In this document: positions 1-7,731 of the stretch, piece by piece
Layout: every line of letters begins with the position of its first letter
How positions within the stretch are numbered: position 1 is the first letter of the stretch
From: Loktanella sp. 5RATIMAR09
Lineage (GTDB): Bacteria > Pseudomonadota > Alphaproteobacteria > Rhodobacterales > Rhodobacteraceae
NCBI RefSeq assembly: GCF_001419985.1
Contig: NZ_LJAL01000006.1
Location: forward strand, 1-64,000
Reading direction: 5' to 3'
Length of the DNA: 64,000 bases
Program-made: the position numbers and the translations under genes
The notes under the pieces: model-generated
The model's input: only the letters and a program-made list of their open reading frames with translations
Told to the model about the DNA's origin: nothing
Databases searched by the model: none

Positions 1-628
1 AGCTGTCAAGCTGGTCCGCCGCTCTTAGCGCAAGCATGTTCCAATCCAGCCACCCTTTGTCAGCCATATATTGCTGATACGGAAAAACCACTTCATCAAG
101 AATACGTCTCCGCAGATTCGCATCCACCCTTGGTAGCGCACCCCGCCCAGTGCGTTCCACAGTGAGGTAGTCTGAAATATTTTCGGGCCGAAAGCGGCCC
201 AGCAGATATTCAACTTCCCGAACTAGGTAACTCGCCTCAAGCCCATTGAAACTCGCAGCCAATCCGGACAGACGCGCACGTGCAGGACCATCTCTTATTT
301 CCGGATCTCCTAGCTTTTCTCGTGCCCACTTAGCGAAAGTAAAGATTTCCAATTGATGGTTCGGGTTTAGCATTTGGGCTTCTGCCAACGCTCGCACGTA
401 ACCAGCCAGTGTACGATTAAAGGTGAGCAACAAAACTCTCACAGGAGCGCTGTCACCCACACGATCTTTCCTGACCCTCATGAAGTTAGTTAACGACTTT
501 AAGCGCAGTAGGGCTGTCGTGGTCTTACCACTGCCTGCTGACCCTCGAATCAATTCTGCACCAAGCTGATTGGTACTCATGATTGCCAGCTGCTCTGGCG
601 AAGGTGCGACTTGTCCGAGATGCTTCAT
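1..628 (-). CDS. UvrD/Rep-like superfamily 1 DNA helicase, N-terminal part (cut by window edge)
   Basis: Reading the minus strand from the ATG at 628 gives about 209 codons without a stop to the window edge. Near residue 35 there is a Walker A motif, GSAGSGKTT, followed about 30 residues later by LLLTFNRTLAGYV, which resembles motif Ia of UvrD-like helicases. The rest is helical and charged, as in the 1A/1B domains. The family unwinds DNA using ATP. The catalytic motifs II-VI lie beyond the window, so the exact subfamily cannot be given. The frame stays open upstream to a stop at 821-823, so a GTG start at 721 is an alternative. The ATG at 628 follows a GGGG tract and is preferred. Base composition is visibly less GC-rich than the main body of the window. 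Confidence 0.75.
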   Translation of the reverse strand, partial: MKHLGQVAPSPEQLAIMSTNQLGAELIRGSAGSGKTTTALLRLKSLTNFMRVRKDRVGDSAPVRVLLLTFNRTLAGYVRALAEAQMLNPNHQLEIFTFAKWAREKLGDPEIRDGPARARLSGLAASFNGLEASYLVREVEYLLGRFRPENISDYLTVERTGRGALPRVDANLRRRILDEVVFPYQQYMADKGWLDWNMLALRAADQLDS

Positions 629-1875
629 ACGTCTACCAACCCCTAAATAATCGCTTAAGTTGTGTCTAATACAATGATTTCGCAAACGTTCGTCAACGCC
701 TTTAATTCCAACCCGACGCACTAGGCCCGCGTATCCGCGAAGGATCCCTGCTGTGATCGTTCGATCAGGTCGATCATGCCGCCGCCTTGTCTGTAAAGCC
801 ACAGCATTGCAAAGGCCGTCTCAGGCGCACCGCCGCCAATCGCCCAAGACACAGTGAACGCCAGCTCCTGCTCACAGCATCGAAGACATGGTTGCCTCTC
901 TTCCTCAAGTGTCGAGGCGATCAATTCTATTCCAAACCGAACACTGTGTAGCGGCCAGACTAAACTCATCGAATTGAGGCGATCTTCTACATTCGGACGC
1001 ACGAATCTAAAGACCGCCAACGAAAAGTGTTACATTGGCTTGTACCAGCACCTACATAAGCATATACGTAAACACCTGAAAACAAAGGAGATAGCCGCAG
1101 CAATCGCACCTCCCCTAGGCTCCACCAAATTTCTTGAAATCGAAAACCTAGCGCCCGCTGCGCCGTAACTTACCAGCCATGCCTGAGCAGTAACACGGCC
1201 TAACGCGGACGTTCGCGTTGCCTGCAACTTGCCTTGCGCAACTGGCTTGGGCTTCGGGGGATGATTTTGGATTGTGGTGTCACGCCCTCTGGCGGCACCT
1301 CTGGCGCATTCTTGCTCACTACAGCGGCGATGAAAGCCGCCACATCAAACTCGGTTTCCTGTGCTGCACGTGCCAGTGCCTTTTTCAGGGCACGGTTCGA
1401 CAATGCAGCCGTCAACTGTGCGGCAAGCGCGCGGCGCAGCACTATGTCGGAAGGCGCCTCGCCGCCGTCGACTTTCGTTATTTCGGTATCCGAAAGTTCG
1501 AAACCAGCCTCTTCCAGAAAGAGACGCACAATCGGCGGGGCGGATGTCACCGCATCTGTTGTCGTGGGATCCCGGAAAAAAGCGACAACTTTGTTCGAGC
1601 GTGCATGACCGTGGCAAGTAATGCCTCTACCGTCACCTGACTGCGCGGCAACACTCTCCGCAGAGTACATCTGAAAATCATAACGCAACACGAACTTCAC
1701 CAATTACACTTAAAGGTTGTACATAGCTTATCAAATGCGGCAGCAGTCGGCAAAGAAATTGTCGCCAACTGGGCATATTATTGTCTAAAATAAGACATAA
1801 CGCGCCACTGTTGCCGGCGCAGGGATCAATCCCGCCATTTGTTTCACATTGTTGGACTGAATATGCGAGGACCGG
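629..1875. other. Gene-poor, lower-GC stretch between the helicase and the lacI-type gene
   Basis: No convincing long gene lies here. The best candidate is the minus-strand frame at 1200-1703, listed separately. A 99-codon minus frame with a TTG start (721-1020) has a protein-like composition but no ribosome site. A small inverted repeat (TGTCT at 1782-1786, AGACA at 1793-1797) sits in the AT-rich stretch 1704-1875. The composition and lack of genes suggest accessory DNA or decayed genes next to the conserved block that begins with the sulfonate regulator. Confidence 0.4.
1200..1703 (-). CDS. Possible hypothetical protein (167 codons, unrecognised)
   Basis: This is an open frame with plausible amino acid composition: an acidic middle part and a helical segment (ALSNRALKKALARAAQ) followed by a hydrophobic stretch (FDVAAFIAAVV). 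I do not recognise any family. The longest version starts at a TTG with no clear ribosome site; a GTG three bases inside or an ATG near 1668 are alternatives. It lies alone in the gene-poor left end, so it could be a genuine small accessory gene or the remnant of a larger one. The C-terminal tail is Arg-rich and less protein-like, which may mean a frameshifted end. Confidence 0.3.
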   Translation of the reverse strand: MVKFVLRYDFQMYSAESVAAQSGDGRGITCHGHARSNKVVAFFRDPTTTDAVTSAPPIVRLFLEEAGFELSDTEITKVDGGEAPSDIVLRRALAAQLTAALSNRALKKALARAAQETEFDVAAFIAAVVSKNAPEVPPEGVTPQSKIIPRSPSQLRKASCRQRERPR

Positions 1876-2892
1876 CTAGGGCGGCCCCAGCGTGTTTCTC
1901 AAGACAAGCTTTGTATGCACCTCTATCGGCTCCAACGCGGCCCCGTCCCGCAAGTGTTTGACCAAGGCTTGCCCCGCCTTGCGTCCCATTTCGCGATGCG
2001 GCACATGCACCGTTGTAAGTGCCGGATAAACGACTTGGGCCAGTTCAATATCATCAAACCCGATGATCGACACATCACCGGGAACTGAAATACCACATTC
2101 CCTTGCACGTCTGAGCGCGCCGACAGCCAAAACATCATTGCCGCAAAAGACCGCGGTTGGCCTCGGGACATGAGCCATAACCCGATCAAAGGCTGCCGCT
2201 CCTTCATTGATCCCATATTTCGTTTCCACAAAACAAAGGGAGTCGCTACCCAGCCCTGCAGCGGTCATCGCTTGTCTGATTCCGTCACATCGCGCGGACG
2301 CGCGGTCATTCTGCGCCGTCTCTGCAGAGATCAACGCCAGCCGCCGATGTCCCATTTCGATCACTTTTTCGGCCATCTCCTGCATGGCCGCACTGTTGTT
2401 AAAGCCCACCGAGGGCCGCGTTGCCGCAGGATCAAAGGCCCATGTCAAAAGAACGGGCACATCTTGCCCATCCAGAAAGTCGTAGATTGCGGGATTGCGG
2501 CGATACCCGATCAGCAAAAGTGCATCCGCACCGCGCGCAACAAGCGACCTGATCTGCTCTTCCTCGGTGTCCGGCTGGTAGGCCGTGCTGGCAACGAGCA
2601 TTGTATACCCGTTGCGACGCAATTCTTCCTGAAATGCCTGAAGCCCGCGCGCAAAGATCGCATTTTCCATCGTTGGAATAATTGCACCGATTGTATTCGT
2701 GCGCCGCGCGGCCATCGCACGTGCACCGAAATTGGGCGAATACCCCAGCTCTGCGATTGCAGCGTTTACTTTGTCACGCGTAACATGTGCTACCTGATCG
2801 GGAAAATTGATTGCCCGCGAGACGGTTGCGGTCGATACGCCCGCAAGGGTGGCCACATCCTGCAAAGTCGGTATCGGTCGTTGAGATGTCAT
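1876..2892 (-). CDS. LacI-family transcriptional regulator, probable repressor of the sulfonate operon
   Basis: The 338-residue protein starts with a classic LacI helix-turn-helix and hinge (TLQDVATLAGVSTATVSRAIN near residues 8-27) and continues with a periplasmic-binding-protein-like effector domain ending in a LacI-type tail. The ATG at 2892 is preceded by GGAG at suitable spacing; in-frame ATGs at 2916 and 2961 are less well supported. It is divergent from hpsN and the intergenic gap carries two LacI-type operators, so it very likely controls the hps-com genes and possibly itself. The inducer is unknown. DHPS, sulfolactate or a derivative is the natural guess from context, not something the sequence shows. 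Confidence 0.9.
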   Translation of the reverse strand: MTSQRPIPTLQDVATLAGVSTATVSRAINFPDQVAHVTRDKVNAAIAELGYSPNFGARAMAARRTNTIGAIIPTMENAIFARGLQAFQEELRRNGYTMLVASTAYQPDTEEEQIRSLVARGADALLLIGYRRNPAIYDFLDGQDVPVLLTWAFDPAATRPSVGFNNSAAMQEMAEKVIEMGHRRLALISAETAQNDRASARCDGIRQAMTAAGLGSDSLCFVETKYGINEGAAAFDRVMAHVPRPTAVFCGNDVLAVGALRRARECGISVPGDVSIIGFDDIELAQVVYPALTTVHVPHREMGRKAGQALVKHLRDGAALEPIEVHTKLVLRNTLGPP

Positions 2893-2965
2893 GCGCGCTC
2901 CGGTTGGGTCCAGCATACTACATAGCGTCAAACCCAACGCAGACATAGCGGACTCTTGCAAAAAA

Positions 2966-2979
2966 TGTAAGGGCTTGCA
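2966..2979. promoter_or_regulatory. Upstream LacI-type operator (imperfect), overlapping the -35 region
   Basis: TGTAAGGGCTTGCA matches the perfect palindrome at 2989-3002 in 12 of 14 bases and has the LacI-family CG/GC-centred layout. Its centre lies 23 bases from that of the second site, about two helix turns, so both sites could be bound from the same face. It overlaps the predicted -35 (TTGCAT, 2975-2980) of the hpsN promoter. Confidence 0.65.
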
Positions 2980-3004
2980 TTTCGCTGATGTAAGCGCTTA
3001 CACT
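2975..3004 (+). promoter_or_regulatory. Predicted sigma-70-type promoter of the hpsN operon
   Basis: A -35-like TTGCAT (2975-2980) and a -10-like TACACT (2999-3004) are separated by 18 bases. Both elements are covered by the two operator palindromes, a layout expected of direct repression. Transcription would begin near 3010 and leave a leader of roughly 125 bases before hpsN. Confidence 0.45.
2989..3002. promoter_or_regulatory. Perfect LacI-family operator palindrome
   Basis: TGTAAGCGCTTACA is a perfect 14-base palindrome with the central CG step typical of LacI/GalR-family operators. It lies between the divergent lacI-type gene and hpsN and covers the predicted -10 of the latter. Confidence 0.8.
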
Positions 3005-3042
3005 GAGCACAGAATCGAATAGTCGCCTTGGGAGGGAGCGAC

Positions 3043-3126
3043 TTGGAGGACCGCAGCGGGCAATCGATATCCGCGACACATCCCCCTTCCATCAAGGCCA
3101 CGATGCTTCCTGGCAGCATGAAATAA
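3043..3126 (+). CDS. Possible 27-residue leader ORF before hpsN
   Basis: A TTG at 3043 lies six bases after a strong Shine-Dalgarno-like GGGAGGG (3030-3036) and opens a frame of 27 residues. An in-frame internal ATG is at 3103. The stop (TAA, 3124-3126) overlaps the AAGG that serves hpsN. The Shine-Dalgarno sequence lies in the loop of a hairpin (AGTCGC 3021-3026 pairing with GCGACT 3038-3043). This could be a translated leader coupled to hpsN, or the remains of a lost gene start. No homology is claimed. Confidence 0.25.
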   Translation: MEDRSGQSISATHPPSIKATMLPGSMK

Positions 3127-3137
3127 GGTAACGACAC

Positions 3138-4445
3138 ATGGCACGCGAATATCTCAAGAAAGCGACGCTGACCGCGCAGTCCGGCGCGTCTGATGTCCAC
3201 GACATTGTTCAGGGCATCCTGTCCGACATCGAGACAGGTGGCGACGCCAAGGCGATGGAATATGCTGCAAAGTTCGACAAATACGACGGCAACGTCATGA
3301 TCACTGCAGAAGAGATCGCGGCGGCGACCGCACTGGTGCCCCAAAAGCTGAAGGAAGACATCCAGTTCGCCCATGACAACGTCAAACGCTTTGCCGAGGC
3401 GCAGAAAGCAACCGTCAGCGACATTGAATACGAGATTGTTCCGGGCCTGATCGCCGGTCAAAAGGCCATCCCGGTTGATGCTGCGGGCTGTTACGTGCCC
3501 GGCGGACGCTACAGCCACATCGCCTCTGCGATCATGACTGTGACGACGGCCAAAGTGGCCGGTTGCAACCATATCGCCGTTGCTTCACCCCCGCGGCCCG
3601 GCGTGGGTGTGGCCCCTGCCATCATCTATGCGGCCCATATCTGTGGCGCGGACAAGATCATGGCGATGGGCGGTGTGCAGGGCGTTGCCGCCATGACTTT
3701 TGGCCTTTTTGGTCTACCCAAGGCAAACATTCTTGTCGGCCCCGGCAATCAATTCGTGGCCGAAGCCAAGCGTATCCTGTTCGGCCGCGTCGGCATCGAC
3801 ATGATCGCAGGCCCGACCGATAGCCTTATCCTCGCTGACAAGACCGCCGATCCGCATATCGTCGCCACCGACCTCGTCAGCCAAGCCGAGCATGGCTACA
3901 ATTCGCCAGTCTGGCTGGTCACGGATGACCGCGCGCTGGCCGAAGACGTGATGAACCGCGTGCCAGATCTGATCGCTGATTTGCCGGAAGTGAACCGTGA
4001 CAATGCCGCCGCGGCATGGCGCGACTATGCCGAGGTGATCCTTTGTGCCGACCGTGAAGAAATGGCTGCATGTTCGGATGACTACGCGCCCGAGCACCTG
4101 ACCGTTCAGGCCGAAGACCTGCCGTGGTGGCTGGATCGGCTGAGCTGCTATGGGTCACTGTTTCTGGGCGAAGAGACGACCGTGTCCTACGGCGACAAGG
4201 CATCCGGCACGAACCACGTTCTGCCGACATCGGGCGCGGCGTCCTATACCGGTGGTCTGTCGGTCCATAAATATATGAAGATCGTAACTTGGCAGCAGGC
4301 CACACGCGAAGGATCCAAGCGTGTTGCAGAAGCCACGGCACGGATTTCCCGCCTTGAAGGGATGGAGGGGCATGCCCGCGCGGCGGATGTGCGTCTGGCC
4401 AAATACTTCCCCGGTGAAAACTTTGATCTGACGCCAGATGAGTGA
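3138..4445 (+). CDS. hpsN: Sulfopropanediol 3-dehydrogenase (histidinol-dehydrogenase-like)
   Basis: The 435-residue protein belongs to the histidinol dehydrogenase fold (VPGGRYSHIASA near residue 120, SQAEHG near 248, NHVLPTSGAA near 357) but has GPTDS where true HisD has GPSE. Known HpsN enzymes oxidise (R)-DHPS to (R)-sulfolactate with two NAD+ in the cytosol. The neighbours (SDR, Zn-alcohol dehydrogenase, sulfopyruvate decarboxylase) support HpsN over HisD. The ATG at 3138 has AAGG upstream. The gene end overlaps the next gene by 8 bases. It heads the operon behind the LacI-type operators. Substrate choice rests on context and family resemblance. Confidence 0.85.
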   Translation: MAREYLKKATLTAQSGASDVHDIVQGILSDIETGGDAKAMEYAAKFDKYDGNVMITAEEIAAATALVPQKLKEDIQFAHDNVKRFAEAQKATVSDIEYEIVPGLIAGQKAIPVDAAGCYVPGGRYSHIASAIMTVTTAKVAGCNHIAVASPPRPGVGVAPAIIYAAHICGADKIMAMGGVQGVAAMTFGLFGLPKANILVGPGNQFVAEAKRILFGRVGIDMIAGPTDSLILADKTADPHIVATDLVSQAEHGYNSPVWLVTDDRALAEDVMNRVPDLIADLPEVNRDNAAAAWRDYAEVILCADREEMAACSDDYAPEHLTVQAEDLPWWLDRLSCYGSLFLGEETTVSYGDKASGTNHVLPTSGAASYTGGLSVHKYMKIVTWQQATREGSKRVAEATARISRLEGMEGHARAADVRLAKYFPGENFDLTPDE

Positions 4446-5199
4446 TCCGCGCGATCTCTTTGACCTGACGGGTCGTGTCGCTTGCGTCACCGGCGCAAGT
4501 GCGGGCCTCGGACAGCGCGCTGCGATTGCGCTGGCTGCGGCTGGTGCGAAGGTCGTGGGCGTAGCCCGCCGCGCCGACGCGTTGAACGGTTGGGCCGCCG
4601 AGACAGGGGCGAATGCCGCTGTCGTGGCCGCCGATCTGTCACAGCGGGATCAGATTGCCGATATTGCGGCAAAGGTCGCCGCACCCTTTGGCGCACCCGA
4701 TATCGTCGTCCATGCCGCAGGGATTAATACCCGAGAGGCGGCAGATGACGTGACGGACGCGGGCTGGGACGTGACGATGAACCTCAATCTCGCGGCCCCC
4801 TTCTTTCTCAGCCAAGCCTTTGCTCCTGCGATGAAGGCCAAAGGGTGGGGGCGCATCGTGAATTTCGCATCATTGCAGACGACACGGGCGTTTCCGGGTG
4901 GCATTGCCTATGGCACATCCAAAGCAGGTATTGGCCAGTTGACCCGCGCGATGGCCGAAGCGTGGTCCAAGGATGGCATCACCGCCAATGCAATCGGTCC
5001 GGGGTTTTTTCCAACCGAATTGACAGGACCGGTCTTTGCCGACTCCGGACGCGCCGCCCGCAACGCGGCGCAAACGTGCGTGGGCCGCAACGGGGCCTTA
5101 TCGGATATTGACGGCCCGCTCTTGTTTCTCTGCTCGGATGCGTCGTCCTATGTGACGGGTCAGGTCTTGATGGTCGACGGGGGTTTCACAGCGAAATGA
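4438..5199 (+). CDS. hpsO: SDR-family oxidoreductase, probable DHPS 2-dehydrogenase
   Basis: This is a 253-residue classical short-chain dehydrogenase: a Rossmann motif VTGASAGLG near residue 17, a catalytic Ser in NFASLQ near 144, and YGTSKAG with the Tyr and Lys near 158. It overlaps hpsN by 8 bases and the following alcohol dehydrogenase by 4, so all three are probably translated together. In characterised hps pathways, two 2-dehydrogenases interconvert DHPS enantiomers through a keto intermediate so that HpsN receives its preferred isomer. That role is inferred here from position. The symbol is assigned by analogy and could be exchanged with that of the next gene. Confidence 0.7.
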   Translation: MSDPRDLFDLTGRVACVTGASAGLGQRAAIALAAAGAKVVGVARRADALNGWAAETGANAAVVAADLSQRDQIADIAAKVAAPFGAPDIVVHAAGINTREAADDVTDAGWDVTMNLNLAAPFFLSQAFAPAMKAKGWGRIVNFASLQTTRAFPGGIAYGTSKAGIGQLTRAMAEAWSKDGITANAIGPGFFPTELTGPVFADSGRAARNAAQTCVGRNGALSDIDGPLLFLCSDASSYVTGQVLMVDGGFTAK

Positions 5200-6176
5200 A
5201 AGCGCTTGTTTATGACAACGTGGAAACGCTTGTTTACCGCGTGATGCCTGATCCGGTGCCGGGCGCGGGCCAAAGCCTCATCAGGATTGAGGCTTCGGGC
5301 ATTTGCGGCTCTGACATGCATGCCTTTCTTGGCCATGACGAACGGCGACCCGCCCCGCTCATCCTTGGCCACGAGGCCGCTGGCGTTGTCATGGGCGGTG
5401 AGTTGGACGGCACACGGGTCACGATCAATCCGCTTGCGACCTGTGGTCTGTGTCGGGCCTGCAAGTCCGGCCGCGATAACCTTTGCCCTGACCGCATGAT
5501 TATTTCCATGCCCCCGCGCGAGGGAGCATTTAGTGACTATGTCGTGATGGCCAACCGGAACCTTGTGACCGTGCCCGATGACGTACCGCTGACCAAGGCA
5601 GCTTTGGCCGAACCCCTGGCCTGCGGGTGGCATGCGGTCCGGCTCGGGGCTGCGGCACTCGATATGCCGCTTGCCGACGCAAAATGCGTTGTGGTCGGCG
5701 GGGGCGCGATTGGTGTGGGGGCTGCACTTTGCCTGCGGGCATTTGGCGCAACCGACATCAAGGTCATAGAACCCAATACCCTGCGCCGCAAAACGCTTGA
5801 CCTGATCGACGGATTTGAGGCCGTCGCACCCGGCACCGTAACCGAGGCTGACCTTGTCATTGACGGCGTCGGCTATGCCGCCACCCGCGCCGATGCCACG
5901 GCCATCACCCGGCCTGGCGGTGTCATCATGCATATCGGTCTGGGCGAGGCGACAGGCGGTTTGGACATCCGCCGCATGACGTTGCAGGAAATCACATTCA
6001 TCGGCACCTATACCTACACCGCCGAAGATTTCCGCCAGACCGCTGCAGCAATTTTCGACGGCCGTCTTGGCCCGCTCGACTGGACCGAGGAACGCGCACT
6101 TGCTGACGGGCAACAGGCCTTTGCGGATATCCGGGCTGGTGTGGTCGCCGCGCCCAAGATTATTCTACGCCCATAA
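5196..6176 (+). CDS. hpsP: Zinc-dependent alcohol dehydrogenase, probable second DHPS 2-dehydrogenase
   Basis: This 326-residue medium-chain dehydrogenase has the catalytic-zinc signature GICGSD near residue 33 and GHEAAG near 58. The structural-zinc loop CGLCRACKSGRDNLC is near residue 83, and the Rossmann segment VVGGGAIGVG near 167. It oxidises a secondary alcohol with NAD(P)+. Its overlap with the SDR gene (ATGA) and its place between hpsN and comDE point to the DHPS enantiomer-conversion step. The exact substrate is inferred from synteny. An HpsP label is tentative, since sorbitol/threonine-dehydrogenase-like proteins share the fold. Confidence 0.7.
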   Translation: MKALVYDNVETLVYRVMPDPVPGAGQSLIRIEASGICGSDMHAFLGHDERRPAPLILGHEAAGVVMGGELDGTRVTINPLATCGLCRACKSGRDNLCPDRMIISMPPREGAFSDYVVMANRNLVTVPDDVPLTKAALAEPLACGWHAVRLGAAALDMPLADAKCVVVGGGAIGVGAALCLRAFGATDIKVIEPNTLRRKTLDLIDGFEAVAPGTVTEADLVIDGVGYAATRADATAITRPGGVIMHIGLGEATGGLDIRRMTLQEITFIGTYTYTAEDFRQTAAAIFDGRLGPLDWTEERALADGQQAFADIRAGVVAAPKIILRP

Positions 6177-6204
6177 GACAGACAGAACCCCAAGGAGGTT
6201 TGGC

Positions 6205-6618
6205 ATGTACAAGAACATTCTGGTCCCGATGGCCCTTGATCACGGTATTGGCGAAAACAGCGTCGCAATAGCGCGCCGCCTGTTGTCTGAAGGCGGCAAA
6301 ATCACAGCGCTGCACGTCTATGAAGCGCCCGAAGGGTCGGTCGGGGCCTATATCGACGAAAGTGTCGTGCAAAACGCATTTGATCGGGCCAAAGCGCGGC
6401 TGGAAGAACGTATCGCTGCGATGCCTGACGTGTCATCCATGATCGTCAAAGGCCACAGCGGGCGCACCATCATTGATACCGCCACAGCTTTGAAAGCTGA
6501 TTGCATCGTTATGGGCTCCCACAAACCCGGGCTGATTGATTATTTCCTCGGCTCGACGGCGGCGCGTGTGGTGCAACATGCGCCTTGCGCTGTTCACGTG
6601 GCACGCGACATCAACTGA
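6205..6618 (+). CDS. Universal stress protein (UspA family) inside the sulfonate operon
   Basis: The 137-residue single Usp domain carries the ATP-binding signature GSHKPGLIDYFLGSTAARVV (residues near 105-125), fitting the G-x2-G-x9-G-S/T pattern of nucleotide-binding Usps. The ATG at 6205 sits behind a strong AAGGAGG (6192-6198). It lies 28 bases after the alcohol dehydrogenase and 55 before comD on the same strand, so it is very likely co-transcribed with the catabolic genes. What it does there is unknown. Usp proteins are often linked to energy stress or to TRAP transporter operons, and the latter may explain its presence in sulfonate gene clusters. Confidence 0.85.
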   Translation: MYKNILVPMALDHGIGENSVAIARRLLSEGGKITALHVYEAPEGSVGAYIDESVVQNAFDRAKARLEERIAAMPDVSSMIVKGHSGRTIIDTATALKADCIVMGSHKPGLIDYFLGSTAARVVQHAPCAVHVARDIN

Positions 6619-6673
6619 CCCACCCCCATCACCCACCGCCCCACAGCGGGGCGCAAACAGGAGACTTAAGGCC

Positions 6674-7180
6674 TTGAGTATCAGCAAGAAGATCGTGGAT
6701 GACTTTGTCGCCAACGATGTATCCTTCATCACCACTGTGCCGTGCAAGCAGTTGGCCGGTGTGATCGACGAAGTCGAAGCACGCCCGGAAATCTTCCACA
6801 TCCCGTCCAACAAAGAGGATGAGGGCATGGGCCTTTGCGCGGGTGCCTTCATGGGCGGCAAGCGGCCTGCCATCATCATGCAGAACACCGCGATCGGTGT
6901 GACCATCAACACGCTGGCCACGCTGACACAGTACTACCGCATGCCCCTGCCGATGCTCATCAGCTACCGCGGTGAGCTGCGCGAGCCCGTGGCCTGTCAG
7001 GTTGAAATGGCGGTGCACACCAAGGCACTGCTGAACCAGATGAACATCCCGACCTATCATTTCCACAAGGAAGCGGACGCGGATGAGCTGGACGCGATCC
7101 TGAAATACACCTTCATGTGCAACAAACCTGTGGCGATCCTGACGGATGCGTCCTTCTGGGGAGGCTACGGCGACCAATGA
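6674..7180 (+). CDS. comD: Sulfopyruvate decarboxylase, alpha subunit
   Basis: This 168-residue protein is the TPP pyrimidine-binding half of a split decarboxylase. The segment HIPSNKEDEGMG contains the conserved Glu that activates TPP, and a PCKQ motif lies near the N terminus. With ComE it decarboxylates 3-sulfopyruvate to sulfoacetaldehyde. The start is read as TTG at 6674 because AGGAG lies ten bases upstream and no in-frame ATG fits the family N terminus; the longer frame to 6536 would overlap usp. It overlaps comE by ATGA. Phosphonopyruvate decarboxylase is the close alternative, but no phosphonate gene is near, and slcD plus hpsN favour sulfopyruvate. Confidence 0.85.
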   Translation: MSISKKIVDDFVANDVSFITTVPCKQLAGVIDEVEARPEIFHIPSNKEDEGMGLCAGAFMGGKRPAIIMQNTAIGVTINTLATLTQYYRMPLPMLISYRGELREPVACQVEMAVHTKALLNQMNIPTYHFHKEADADELDAILKYTFMCNKPVAILTDASFWGGYGDQ

Positions 7181-7731
7181 TCCGTTCTGAAATCCTGCGC
7201 GAGATCGCGCCAATCCTTCATGACCATCTGGTCGTCTGCAACATCGGTCTGCCCAGCCAAGAGCTGCACATGATCGACGATAACGCCAAGAACTTCTACA
7301 TGCTGGGCACAATGGGCCTTTCATCCTCAATCGGGCTGGGTCTGGCCCTGGCGCAGGACAAAACCGTCATTTCCATTGATGGTGACGGCTCTGTCCTGAC
7401 CAACCTTGGCACCCTGCCGACGATTGCCAACAACGTGGCCGACAACTTCATTCTGTTGATCGTCGACAACGGCTCTTACGGCTCCACCGGGGATCAGCCG
7501 ACCTATGCTGGCAAGAAAACCAAGCTGGAAAACGTCGCCAAAGCCTGTGGCTGCGAAAACGTCGTTGTCTGTCAGGACGTGGACACCGGCAAGGTCTTGC
7601 AAGAGGCCATCGACAGCAAGCAGATGACCATCATCGTCACCAAATGCGACAGCGGCAACATCAAGCTGCCTGTCATCACGATGGACCCTGTGGTGATCCG
7701 TGATCGCTTTATGAAAGCGGTTGCCAGCTAA
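7177..7731 (+). CDS. comE: Sulfopyruvate decarboxylase, beta subunit
   Basis: This is the 184-residue TPP pyrophosphate-binding half: the TPP motif starts at GDGSVLTNLG and ends with VDNGSYGSTG, spaced as in the family. It pairs with ComD. The ATG at 7177 overlaps the comD stop (ATGA), and its own stop overlaps slcD (TAATG), so subunits and next enzyme are probably made in fixed ratio. The product, sulfoacetaldehyde, would normally go to Xsc (acetyl phosphate plus sulfite), which is not encoded in this window. Confidence 0.87.
   Translation: MIRSEILREIAPILHDHLVVCNIGLPSQELHMIDDNAKNFYMLGTMGLSSSIGLGLALAQDKTVISIDGDGSVLTNLGTLPTIANNVADNFILLIVDNGSYGSTGDQPTYAGKKTKLENVAKACGCENVVVCQDVDTGKVLQEAIDSKQMTIIVTKCDSGNIKLPVITMDPVVIRDRFMKAVAS

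Noticed and set aside
721-1020. 99-codon minus-strand frame starting at TTG
   Set aside because: It has protein-like hydrophobic segments but no ribosome site, overlaps the open upstream extension of the helicase frame, and has no recognisable family. Support is too weak to list as a gene.
3138-4445. Histidinol dehydrogenase (hisD)
   Set aside because: The fold is the same, but the GPTDS segment and the sulfonate gene neighbours fit HpsN. No other histidine gene is nearby.
6674-7731. Phosphonopyruvate decarboxylase or acetolactate synthase pair
   Set aside because: The split into two small subunits and the slcD/hpsN context favour sulfopyruvate decarboxylase. No phosphonate or branched-chain gene is present.
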